Shown here: positions 22,346 through 33,000 of the stretch, piece by piece
How positions within the stretch are numbered: position 1 is the first letter of the stretch
Layout: each line of letters begins with the position of its first letter
Assembly: GCA_027600665.1 (NCBI GenBank)
Contig: JADGJL010000134.1
Span: 1-38,222, forward strand
Origin: Irineochytrium annulatum
Taxonomy: Eukaryota > Chytridiomycota > Chytridiomycetes > Chytridiales > Chytridiaceae
Length of the DNA stretch: 38,222 bases
Reading direction: 5' to 3'
The notes under the pieces: model-generated
What the model was told of the DNA's origin: nothing
Databases searched by the model: none
What the model saw: the letters and a program-made list of their open reading frames with translations, nothing else
Position numbers and translations under genes: made by a program

Positions 22346-23171
22346 TCAATCTTCGCCGTCCTCATCATCCTCATATGCCTCATCTTCTCGATACATTTCC
22401 TCTAACACTTCTATTGCAGATTTGTCGCAAATGAGGAAATTGTTCTCAAGCACGGGGCCGACGGAGATATTTCTCGCCGACGAGACAAGCACTTGCTTGC
22501 CCTCTTCTGACTTTGTTGTCGCATCGGCGCTTCTAATCAACATCGTCTCCGGCTCATCCGACCCATACATGCAATAGCATTTCTTCCCAAAGACCTCCAT
22601 CCCTTTGAGGCTTTCGTACAATTTGCTCTTTGACAACTCATTCATACTCAGAGAGTCCACGACAAAAAGCTGGTTCTAAAACATCTGGTAAGCCACACGC
22701 TCGGCAAGAGTAATTAGTTACCTGTGCGAACTTCACCGAAAGCGCGGTCCTGATCGCTAAATTGTACACCTTCTTCTGCAAATCCGTCGTCTTGTCGTGC
22801 GGCCGCGGGCCATGCACATTATAACCCCCAACAAACAACGCGGATCGCTTCGACCCGTGCCTCGCCGCGCCCCTCCCCTTCTGTGGAACAATCTTCCGCG
22901 TTGACCCCCTCACTTGCCCCAACGCCTTCGACGATTCCGTCCCGCCCTCCTTCCATGACTGCTCGTAGCGGAGCGCGCGGTAGAGGATGTCCTGCCGGTT
23001 GGGCACGCCAAACACGTTCCGGTCCAGCTCAATCAGACCAATCTGGCTCGTCGGGGGATTGAAGTTCCAGACCCAAGCATGTAGAGAGGGGGCCTTCCAC
23101 CAGAGGTTCTTTGGGTCGGCGAATTTGGTGAGTTGGGAGAAGGGAACTCGGACGTTGGGAAGGGCTGCCAT
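22346..23171 (-). CDS. MRPL4: mitochondrial large ribosomal subunit protein uL4m
   Basis: Binds 23S-like rRNA near the exit tunnel of the mitochondrial ribosome. Two exons (22722-23171, 22346-22675; 46-nt intron) join to 259 aa. Typical L4 features are present: VFGVPNRQDILYRALRYEQ, then QVRGSTRKIVPQKGRGAARH with the Gly/Arg-rich rRNA-binding loop, then GPRPHDKTTDLQKKVYNLAI. The C-terminal half has NQLFVVDSL and a highly acidic tail. I chose the ATG at 23171 (MAALPNVRVP) because the in-frame codons upstream reach a stop without another ATG. A clear mitochondrial presequence is not visible from that start, so a small upstream exon is possible. It is convergent with Rab7. Confidence 0.92.
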
Positions 23172-23362
23172 CTTCGACCTCTCTTTTTCAATGTGCGTCT
23201 TTTCGACGCGTTCTTTACAAGCCACCGTTCCACTCTGACCAAAAGAAGATTTACCAGCAGCATAAATCTAGGCGATTTGCAAACGTAATGTAGACTGAGT
23301 AGTCGAAATTAAGACTGAAAGATCAATGCGTCCACGGCGGCTCCCACGGGCTGATAATGGTA

Positions 23363-25060
23363 TCAAGAGTTCGCAGTGGAAGCGAATTTCATAGCAATAT
23401 CCTACGCGCCGACGGTCGCTTTAACGCGCGTGTCACAAAAAGGAATACAAACCTTGATCTGCGGAATTCGATTGACTAAGTCAAAGCCTAAGGAGCGAGC
23501 CCACACCAAAGGCTGGAAATCCGACCGGAACACCCGGCCGATCGCATCCACAGCCACCATCATGCCCAAATTCTTCACGTATCTCTCCCGGGCGTATTCT
23601 TGCAACACGTGGATTGAACCTAAAGGGACGTCAACCATGGCGAGTGACAGCAAGCTAACCTAGATCTTGACCGGTGGAAAGACCCTTTTTTAAAACCCTT
23701 GCGAAACATTCCACGTCAGCAAACCCCAAATTCAAGCCTTGCCCTGCCAGCGGGTGGATAGTGTGGGCAGCATCGCTATCGTTGTAAGAAATCTACAAAA
23801 AGGTAAAAAGCTTACCCAACCAACGCTACCCTGTCCTTCACATACTCTAGCGAGTTCCGCAGGCGCAAAGGAAACTGCGCCCTGCTGCCAGCAAAATCGT
23901 TTAGGACAGATATGCTGAGGTATGACGGATCCCGTGCCCGACCCCACTCGGCCTCTGTCGCGACGTCGACATTCACTCGTCCATCGTCCGTTACTTGATC
24001 GCACAGGAAGTCGATGTCTTGGATAGGATTTCGGAATGCAACGTCGACGAAACGGGCGAAATCGGTGGAGGTTAGCTTCATCAATTTTGAGCCGACTGAC
24101 GGTGTTGTCGACCATACTAACGAGCTGACGTCATTATCCAACTACGTGTTGTCAGTGTTGAGCAAGCACGCCTTCTCCCACCGGCAGCAAAGCGATTGGC
24201 CCGTGCTTCAGGAACCTTTGATACGCAGTGTAGTTCGGGGGCATCTCCTCGCTCTGCACCCGCATCGTCGCGACTATCGCATTCTGAGCGTAATCCCAGC
24301 CAGTGGTTTCGATCTTTGCAAACTTCCGTACCACAGAGTTTGCGCCGTCCGCTCCCACCTGGGAAGACCTTAGAGAACGACAGATAAAGGTTCGCTTACA
24401 AGCAGTCGCGTCTTCAATATCGTGCCGTCCTGAAGTTGCACCTCAGGCCAGCCCGTGGTATCGTCCTCCTGCTTGATCGCCTGCACCTTTGCGCGGTTGT
24501 ACACAGTGATACCCGGGTCTAAAGACGACGCCAATGATTCCGTGAGCATCGAGTTCTCAATGATCCACGCGATAGACGACAACCCATCGCCGGTGGGTTG
24601 CCCCGTCGCGCCGAAGTTAACCTTTCCGTTCCCCTTCCCATCCCAGACCTAATTGTTGAAGTTTGGACTCAGCAACACGAAGAAAATGCGGTAGTCGAGA
24701 CCTCCATAGTCCTGAAAGGGCGCTTTCGGTCCGTGTCTATCCGGTCCCACGCGCCAACGTCTGCATTGGCAGTCAGCTCAACCAGCTCGGTGCCAACGCT
24801 TACTCTTCAGAAACGCGACGGTGTCTTCGTTTATGGAGCTAACGCGGTTCGAATACACGCCGGCGTCGCGCCTCGCCTTTGCATACAGATCCCCAGCCTC
24901 CACCATCGCTACTTTCAGGCCCGCGGAAGGAACGAACTTGCCTTTGAGGAGGTTTGGCTTTAAAACAAAGTGTTGAAGTAACTTACACACCTAACGCGGC
25001 GCACATCGCCGACCCAACGGCCCCTCCACCGACGACAACGACATCGTAGAGCTTCGACAT
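23363..25060 (-). CDS. COQ6: COQ6 ubiquinone biosynthesis FAD monooxygenase
   Basis: Hydroxylates the ring of the coenzyme Q precursor on the matrix face of the inner mitochondrial membrane. Nine exons (24989-25060, 24804-24957, 24702-24760, 24400-24648, 24170-24358, 23816-24141, 23660-23775, 23453-23619, 23363-23401) join to 456 aa, close to the family norm. FAD motif 1 is VVVVGGGAVGSAM (about 8-20). LKNVGAWDRI and the DG motif VGADGANSVVRK follow; the second FAD motif, VGDAAHTIHPLAGQGLNLG, forms exactly when the 40-nt intron 23776-23815 is removed. The final exon is 13 codons (DIAMKFASTANS plus stop). One intron is only 28 nt (24142-24169) and another 31 nt. From this ATG there is no targeting presequence, unusual for COQ6; an upstream exon may be missing. 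Divergent from the Rex3-like gene, 143 bp away. Confidence 0.94.
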
Positions 25061-25203
25061 CGAGATCGCAAAGTCGTCAAATTGGGAACAGCTCCCATTT
25101 CACAGATCAGCTCCACCCGCTGAACTTTGGAGCCACGGCTCGCTGATTCACTACCCATCGACTCCGTCATCGCCGTCTTAGTTCTCGCGAGCCCGCAGAG
25201 ATC
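25061..25203. promoter_or_regulatory. 143-bp divergent promoter, COQ6 / Rex3-like exonuclease
   Basis: The start codons of two head-to-head genes lie 143 bp apart. If COQ6 has a further 5' exon coding its missing presequence, it would overlap this strip or the exonuclease gene. No named element is visible. Confidence 0.4.
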
Positions 25204-27275
25204 ATGTTCGCCTCCGCGTTTGGGATCATTCCCTGCCCACACCTGCCTAAGCCGTGCCCCCTCCGCCCCATCTGCTGGTTCTCGCACGATCACGTCGCGC
25301 AGCCCAAGCGCGCCCCCGTCGCGGACGCGAACGTATCCAAGATTAAAAAGCGGAAGGCGCTAGGCTCGCCGAATCCCACGTCGTCGAAGAGGCCCAGCAT
25401 TGTGAAAAGCGTTGGCGACGCGAATGAAGGGAATGGTTTGGCGATGGCGTACCCACCGGCTGCGAGGGAGACGAACACTTCTCCACAGGTACGCGGTTCG
25501 TCGCGTGGGATTGTTGTTAAGGATGTCAGTGGAAGGCGAGTTCTTCGTCGGCGCGGTACAACCCGAGCAGTGATTTTGGAACAGCGAAGGGCGGCCAGAG
25601 CAGCGGGTTTAATACAGCGAATGCGGGGAGCTTAACGTTCAAGGCGAGTTACGCTTCGGTGGTATGTTTTGTGTGAGTGGATCCCATGCTGAGTATCAGC
25701 GAAGCCGCCTCTCGTACCCGTATCGCGACCTAGCTCTGCAGGAAGTCAGCAGGAAAGCATGTTGTTTAGCGAGATCGTTGTTTAATTGAAAGTTTAGACG
25801 ATAGGTGGTGGTCGCCCTCTGATAAGAGGCACGCTGCACTCAAAAGTGCCCCGTGATAAAAGGCAAAAAGCCCTGGGTTTGTTCTTTGATCAAGTAAGCC
25901 TTGCTTCCTGCGAAGTTGGTTTACGGTTTTGCTACTAGTATGTGCGCATCTATGCTTCACTCCTTTCAGAGCACCCGAACTTAGCGCATGAGCATGCCTA
26001 CAAGCAGGAGAATCAGCTGCATTCCAAGTCGACCGCACAGAGCTATTTAACCATGGCCATGCCTGTCATCAACCGCTTGAAGAAGAGACCTCCGGCGTCT
26101 TCGATTGCGGAGTCTGGAATCGATGGGGAATGGGTGGAGCCGGTGGAGACGCCGGCGGCCTCGAAAGGTATTTGATCGTGCTTAGTTGTGGATCGTACTA
26201 AGTGTATACAGCAAATAAGGAGGTGGCGATAGAAGACTATACAAAAGTATGCCTCTCCGTCGCTGACATGGTTAAGGGCGGGTATTCGTTATCCGAACGG
26301 CATGGCGGCCCACCCTTCATTGCGAAAACGAATCCACGGGAGAACTGCGATAGATGCGGTACAAGTTTCGCCCCGAAGCTTTTCATCTCGGACGCTGATA
26401 AAACGGTAAAGGTTATACTTTCGTCGATTTGAGTTCGAATTCTAATGCAACGTTTAGGAATGCAAGTTTCACCCTCAGCACGCCAAGTCGAAGAAGTTGT
26501 CGCAGCAGGAGCTAGGGAAGGAGAAAGTCTTCCCATGCTGCGACGGTAACATAGGGACTGAAGGGTGTGAGACCGGTCCCCACGTTTTCAAGCTGAGCGG
26601 ATACCATCTTCTAAACGAGAAGGTGATTTCGTTCGTAGATTTTGGGTCTCCGCATTCTTACAATTTCTAAGATCCCGTTCCGGCCATTACCGGATAGAGT
26701 AGAGAAGGCCGAACCCCTCGTCGCATGCGATTGCGAAATGAGCTACACGAGCGGAGGGATGGAGTTGACAAGGGTGACGTTTTTGGACAGGAATGGGAAC
26801 ACGCTCTTGGATGAGTTAGTAAGAACGCGGTTTCCGGTTGTCGACCACAATACGAGATGTGGGTAGAGTGTATGATTGCAGGCTGAAAACCTCTGAACGG
26901 GTAAACATAGGGTCGGGAATATCCACTCTAGAATCCGCCCGCTTCGACCTTGACGGCATACATAGGGAAATGGCGAAGTTCATGTCGTCGTCGACCATCA
27001 TCGTTGGACACGGGCTAGAGAACGACCTGGACGCGCTGCGTCTCACGCACTTCAGAGTCATCGACACCGCTTTATTGTTCCCGATCAAAGTCCCTATACG
27101 GACCGACAAGGGCGGCCTGATCACGAAGCACTCGCTGAAGTATCTCTCGAACAAGATCCTGCAAAGGAAGATTCAGGCGGGGACCGGTGGACACGATTCG
27201 AAGCAGGACGCGGTTGCTGCGTTAGATTTAGCGAGGGTTTATGTGCAGAGCGAGACGAGGAAATTTTCATATTAA
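25204..27275 (+). CDS. REX3: Rex3/REXO1-like DEDDh RNA exonuclease with N-terminal CCCH finger
   Basis: 3'-5' exonuclease family that trims structured RNAs such as RNase MRP RNA in yeast. My model: 25204-25488, 25798-25893, 25939-26167, 26212-26405, 26458-26622, 26672-26858, 26911-27275, joining to 506 aa. The protein opens with a fungal Rex3-type finger (IPCPHLPKPCPLRPICWFSH, C-x6-C-x5-C-x3-H). A conserved middle follows (VPRDKRQKAL, FFDQYVRIYASLL, AHEHAYKQENQLH, RLKKRPPASS). A zinc-knuckle-like part has CDRCGTSF, CKFHPQHAK and CCDG. The nuclease domain has VACDCEMSYTSGGMELTRV (Asp, Glu), HGLENDLDAL (Asp) and GHDSKQDAVAALDLARV (His, Asp), so all DEDDh residues are present. The WSGIS junction forms when intron 26859-26910 is removed. 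The 309-nt intron after exon 1 is the least certain join; an extra small exon (about 25522-25635) may lie in it. Confidence 0.9.
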
Positions 27276-27370
27276 GCAATGCCTTATTGTGGATTTACAT
27301 GTATTTTTATATTAACAACAACGCACGTAATCTATCATCTATACATACATGTAATGTTTAAACTGGTCAC

Positions 27371-28518
27371 TCAGAATAGCCGCTCGTTCATTATGAGGTC
27401 AAGCAGATAGGAATCCCTCTCGAGTGCAACTACAAACTGTTCCTTGTTCAAGCCCAGCGTCCCTTCGTAGCCTGTTGCGTGATTTAAGATGTCACATGCA
27501 AGCGAGTAATGTTCGAGCTGTTGACGAACTTAATAACGTGTATGTGGAAGTTTTGAAACGTACCGGTTCGATAAAGGTGTATTGCACAAAGACGCCGTAT
27601 CCGGGTTCGCAGGTGAAATACTGTTTTCCCTTGACGGTGCCGTTGTGTTTACCGACTTGTGTTAGAAAATTTAGTAAAATTAAAACAACGAAATATTGTC
27701 ATACGTCTTTCGTCCAGCTGGATTCCAGCCCAAACCCCGAACGCAAAATCCGCTTCACCCAAATACTGTAGAGTCCCCACACGGCCGTCGTTTCGTATTC
27801 GAATGCGATTGCCGACGGCGAACTGGTGATGTGAGTAACAGATAAGTCAGGAAAGAAGTTTTACCTTATGATGGTAAAGGTGTTGAATGATTACGCTCAG
27901 ATCAGAAGCCGATACAACGCCATCCTCATCATAATCAAGAATAGTAAAGTAGACTATACAGCGTTTAAGGACAATCCAGACTATTTCCAACTCACACTCA
28001 AGCTTCTCCTTCGAAGTCTTCCTCCGCCACTCCTTAATTGCATTCAGAAAATCGCTAAACGTAATCTTCTTCCCGTGAGGAAATATGGTGAAGTATATCT
28101 AAATCCTTGATTAGCACCATATAAGCATCCACAACCCTACCCTAGCAAGCAACCAGTCCATATTCAGCTGATCCAAAAAGGCAGCAGCGCCCGTCTCATT
28201 GTCCACCATGATCCCCGCATCCCCCGTAATATTGGCATCGTCATCTTTCTCCCTCCCCGACGTGTTGCTTTTCAGCGGCGACTTCACGTTCGGGCTCGCC
28301 AAGGTCTCGTCCGGGTCCGTGGGATCCATGGCGGCCACATCGTTGGTCTTGATGACCCGGAATCGGCGGAAGAAATACTCGACCTCGGCTACGGTGAAGC
28401 CTGCTGTTGAGATTGTTATGACCACGGGTCGTCAATTATCCTTCAACTGACTCTGGGCAGAGAAGTAATAGATGTCCTTGACGGAAAGATGGCTCTCCAC
28501 AGAAACGGAGCCCCCCAT
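27371..28518 (-). CDS. EF-hand protein with internal CAP-Gly domain, probably N-myristoylated
   Basis: Seven exons (28452-28518, 28141-28403, 27996-28098, 27865-27953, 27705-27822, 27564-27655, 27371-27517) join to 292 aa. The start MGGSVSVES has Gly2 and Ser6, a good N-myristoylation signal, and resembles calcineurin B and CIB proteins (TGFTVAEVEYFFRRF follows). Residues 40-110 are a lineage-specific acidic/Ser-rich stretch. Residues 111-144 look like a degenerate EF-hand (GKKITFSDFLNAIKEW). Residues 145-174 hold a well-formed EF-hand with loop DYDEDGVVSASD (151-162). Residues 175-244 are a complete CAP-Gly domain (VGNRIRIRNDGRVGTL, FGVWAGIQLDE, GKHNG at 215-219, KQYFTCEPGYGVFVQ). Residues 245-292 resemble a degenerate fourth EF-hand (EGTLGLNKEQFVVALERD). 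CAP-Gly domains bind EEY/F tails of alpha-tubulin and EB proteins, so a Ca2+-responsive microtubule-end adaptor is a reasonable inference. I know no named family with this order. Confidence 0.82.
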
Positions 28519-28719
28519 TGATTATGCAGGAGGTGCCTCTGCAAGACAGGGCTCTCTCACAACTTCCAGACAGCCCTGATTTCCGAGTCCCCAAAAACAT
28601 TTCACATACAGAACATATATGTGAGCGTAGGACGGAGCTACAAAACCCAAAAGCTTAATCAATGAGACGTTCACGCTTATTGTCATTATAAAAAAAAAAA
28701 TCGTCTGCGATGTTCAAAT

Positions 28720-29862
28720 CTAAACTTTGTAAATCTCTTTTAAAGCCTCTATTCTCTTCTCTAACCCCTCCGCCTTCTCTTTCAGAAGCGCCAGTCGATG
28801 CACGTCGAGCTTCCGCTTCTTATAAAGCGCTATCTGCGCGTTCGTGAAAGTTAAGCTGTGCAGGTTCTCGAATGTGTACTCCTTCCGCGTAAGGGCGTAG
28901 AACAAATAGCCAAGGACTCCGGTTGCCGCAGACTTGGCGGCATTATGTCAGACGGTACAGAGTCGAGAAGATTGACATACCAAAACGTATGACACAGGCT
29001 CCATGACATCCCAACTCAGCTCCCACCACGTCAGTCGAATAATGATTGCAACTTCCAAAAGCATAACGTTAGTAACGTAAACTCGGAACGATTTATACAC
29101 ATCGCAAAGGGCTTACGCTGAGATGTGAGAAAAATGAACCCCGCCCAAATAAGAGCCGTCGCTCGTCGATCTGCATCCCGATCTACCACCGCACGAAAGT
29201 CCTCCAAAGGCTTTAACTCCGCACGAATAGTTTCCAGCTCCTCCCGCAACGGTTGAACTCGTTCCTCATACGACTCGAACTTAACGGGCAGGAGCTCATC
29301 ATTCAGCTTCAACTTCAGTCCGCTCTTCGCTGAAATAGGATAAGAGGCGCGCGGAAGGGAGGAAGGAAGGGCGGAGAGGGCAAAATACCTGCAGCCGTCA
29401 TCACGTCGCCCGCGAGAATGTACTTGGCCCACCGAGACTCACCGTTGCCCTCGTATGCGGATATCTCTTTTATGCTGGGATCCTCCTCCTGCAGAATGGT
29501 TAGGACAAGACGTTAGGAATGCAGGTTTACTTGTATGGCGTTCAGGAGGGTCGCCAACGGTCTCTCCTCATAAATCTTTTCCAAAAATTAAGATTGTGAG
29601 TAATTTACACTGCCGCACAATTAAATGGAATAAGTCAAATGGAAGTAGGGTCCCTCACACGAAAAGAGATCGCATCGGCTTTGTTGTTTAGCTGCAAGGT
29701 GAGGAATGCTTGATCGTTGGAGTTAAAGTTAATCGAGGGGTGCTGCGAAGCGTTCGAGGAAGCTGATGAGAGTGGACGGAGGAAGAGGCACAGCTTGATC
29801 GGTGGCGGGACCCGCGGAAGCAGCGATCCAGCTCGGACAGCGAACAGCGACCGGGCGAACAT
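28720..29862 (-). CDS. MCU: mitochondrial calcium uniporter pore subunit
   Basis: Ca2+ channel of the inner mitochondrial membrane. Six exons (29659-29862, 29531-29575, 29389-29488, 29117-29329, 28981-29051, 28720-28932) join to 281 aa. The N-terminus (MFARSLFAVRAGSLLPRV) is a typical mitochondrial presequence. A matrix domain follows (AISFRIYEERPLATLLNAIQ across the first junction), then a coiled coil (ERVQPLREELETIRAELKPLEDF). TM1 (ALIWAGFIFLTSQLAIIIRL) leads to TWWELSWDVMEPVSY, the pore signature, and TM2 is SAATGVLGYLFYAL. The usual DIME is DVME here: the Asp and Glu that form the Ca2+ filter are kept. A C-terminal coiled coil ends the protein. MCU is absent from most yeasts and kept in several early-diverging fungi. 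Its neighbour downstream on the same strand is the EF-hand/CAP-Gly gene. The identification is secure. Confidence 0.95.
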
Positions 29863-30034
29863 ATCCGTTCTCAGACGAGCGTCTCCGCCGTCGTAAATAT
29901 CGCCTGAGTTCTACTGCGCAGGATTGAGATCGCGCCGTAGGGACCGAGGCGAAGTAGCAGAACAGTCTGTTGAATGGCCAGAGGCTTGTCACCAGCGAAT
30001 CTTCACAGGAGCGAGAGGACCCATTTACTGCACG
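29863..30034. promoter_or_regulatory. 172-bp divergent promoter, MCU / SNF2-type remodeler
   Basis: Head-to-head start codons of MCU and the chromatin-remodeling ATPase lie 172 bp apart. The remodeler frame is open upstream to 29924 (with a TTG), so its ATG at 30035 is preferred. No specific element is recognised. Confidence 0.4.
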
Positions 30035-33000
30035 ATGGACAGCACGGGCGTGCTGGGTGCGGGACCGCCACCCCAGGCGCTCCACCTGAACGGCCGAGAT
30101 GTTGGAGATCGGACGGGACCCGCTGCGATGCCGGCGGCGACCTCAATCAGCACTCAGGCGGCCAACGGGACGGCGTCGCTGGCCGCGGCGCCATATCCGA
30201 TGACCGTCGCGCAACAGCAGCCGCCGTCCATGCTTCAACCAAATCAGCTGAATGACCCTTCGTATATCAGCGGAATTCTGCGGGTGAGGAGTCATGTCTT
30301 GCCTTCTTTTCCACTTGCTCGTCTGACTGTCGTGGTGGCAGGACGTAATGGCGCTCAAGGCGCAGGGGACGACGGACGGCACCTCGCACCAGGAGATTAA
30401 CCGGCTAATGAGAGTGATCTACGACATCCAAAAGGCCAACCCAAGCGCCTTGCGTGAAATTCGGATGCAGTACGACCAGCAGCAGGGTCGGCAGCCATCC
30501 CAGCCCACCCATCAGCAAGCGCAACACAGCCCGCGGCTTGCTCAGGCATATCAACAGCAGCAGCAGCTACAAGTCCCGAATACATACCCCCTTTATCAAC
30601 AACAATACATGCAGCAACAGCAACAGCCTAGCCCGGTGACCTCCTTTGGTCATATGGCGCATCCTCAGCCACTTTCACAAACCCCTTCGATTCGCCAACA
30701 GACGCCCGAGTCCGTCAACCAAGCCGAAAACGTTGGACCGCAGTCTCCGCCTTTGGTCGCGTTTACAGACGCACAACGGGAGGCCTTGCGGTATCAAATC
30801 TTTGCCTACAAAGCTTTTACGAACAAGTCGCCGCTGCCGAGCCAGATGGTGGAATTCTTTGAGAAGTCGCACTACAGCAAGACGGGACTGGACGGGAAGC
30901 CTTTGCCACCGGCGACGCTACTGGATGAGAGCTCGGATAAGCCTGTTGCGAAGATTGAAGTAACGGTGGAGGAGAGAGTCGGGAAGTCGAGGTTTGCCGT
31001 GTGTTTATGGACTTATTTAAAATGTCAAGCAGCGTTGCGCCGTCCGTTAACGGTTCATCAACTCATAACGTTAATGGATCTCTGAACATCCCTGTGACCC
31101 CTGCAATTCAGTCGTACGTCAACGGCGCGGGATCGTCGAATTATGCGGACCCGACCAGGCGGGCGTCGTTGGCCCTTTCAGATCAGTCCGTCATGAAGAC
31201 TCCCTCGGAGCCATCTGCTCTCACCGTCACAGCAGCGAGTGCTGTCGCGACGGGTTTGCCGGATGTTCCGTCGGTAACGAAATCCGTTCCGAGCCCGTCG
31301 ACCGCAATTGGGCCGTCTGGTCACGTTCCGAAGATAGACGTTATTAAAAACACCGAGGTTGCCGGTTTGAGCTCGCAGCAGAATCAGGCACCGGTTAAGA
31401 ATGAAAAGCTGTCAGTCGTTGCACCAGTCATCCCTCCGAAGCCGTCGAAGGACAGCCCGACGGTGGCGAAGAGGCCTCGGTTCTCTTGCTTCGTGCCTGC
31501 GGACACTCCCCCAGGAATTGACCCGATCGCGTTGGTGGAGGAGCGAGAGAGGGTGAAGAGGCGGAGGATGGGCTCACGAATCATGGAGTTGGAGTCCATG
31601 AAGGTCGAGGAGTCGTTGAAGTCGACGGGGGAGGACAAGCCCCAAGCGCCGGTGTCGCTTATCATCGAGCTGAAGTCGCTTCGTCTGTGGCAGCGGCAAC
31701 AGCAGATGCGGAACGATTTCGCGCAGTTCGTCGCCAAGAGCGTGACGTGTGTCACGGCGCTCTCGGATGACTACGGCCGGAATCGGAGGCAGAACGAGTT
31801 TTCGATGCGGAGCTTGGAGATGATGGAGCACGATCTAAAGAAGGAGAAGGAGAGGAAGGCTCGCGAGAAGCGTATCGAGTTCTTTGCGAATGTCGCTCAG
31901 ATTGGCACGGAAGTTGCGGTTCGGAGACGGGAGAGGGAGAAGGCAAAGGATAAGTTTGGGGCATCGGTGTTGAAGTATCATATCTTTGCGCAGAAGGAGG
32001 AGGAGCGTCGCATTGCTCAATTGCAGGAGGAGCGTATGAATGCGTTGAAAGCCAACGACGAAGAGGCGTACCTGCGGCTTATTGACAAGGCAAAGGATAC
32101 CCGGATTACGCAGATTCTTAGCCAGACGCAATCGTACCTTGATAAGCTGTCGGAGAACATCGTGAATCAGAAGACGACGGCGGCGGTAGAGCAGACGGTT
32201 AATGATGATGGCGACGCGGCGGAGGAGTCATCGTCGAGGTTGGATTACTACAGTGCCGCCCATAAAATCCAAGAGACTGTCACCGCTCAAAGTACGCTGC
32301 TTGTCGGAGGTACATTGAAGGAATATCAGATCAAGGGTCTGCAGTGGATGGTTTCTTTGTACAACAACCGACTCAACGGTATTCTTGCGGACGAGATGGG
32401 TCTCGGAAAGACGATTCAAACCATCAGTTTAATTACGTATTTGATCGAGAAAAAGAAGCAGAACGGGCCCTATCTCATCATCGTCCCCCTCGGCACGATC
32501 ACGAACTGGATGGTGGAGTTCGAGAAGTGGGCGCCATCCGTCTCGAAGATCGTATTCAAGGGGCTCCCCCCCGAGCGGAAGCGCCTTGCTGTGCGGATCA
32601 AAGATCCGACGAGCTATCAGGTGCTTTTAACGACCTACGAGTACATCATCAATGAAAAGAACCTGTTGTCGAAGATTAAGTGGATGTATATGATCATCGA
32701 CGAGGGACACCGGATGAAGAATTCTAACTCGAAGCTCAGCACGACGTTGATGCAGCACTACAATACCCGTTATAGGGTGCTTTTGACCGGTACACCGCTA
32801 CAGGTTTGAGGGGTTTTGCATTGTACGTGATCTAATCCAACTGACCACCAGAACAACCTGCCGGAACTGTGGTCGCTACTGAACTTCATTCTACCAAAAG
32901 TTTTCAACTCCGTGCAGACCTTCGATCAGTTCTTCAGTTCTCCGTTCTCGTCAACCGCTCCCGTCGGTCAGGCCTCCGCCGAGCTCACCGAAGAAGAGCG

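Noticed and set aside
27371..28518. Idea that the EF-hand protein beside MCU is a MICU-type uniporter regulator
   Set aside because: It has a myristoylation-type start, no mitochondrial presequence, and a CAP-Gly domain; the MICU layout is absent.
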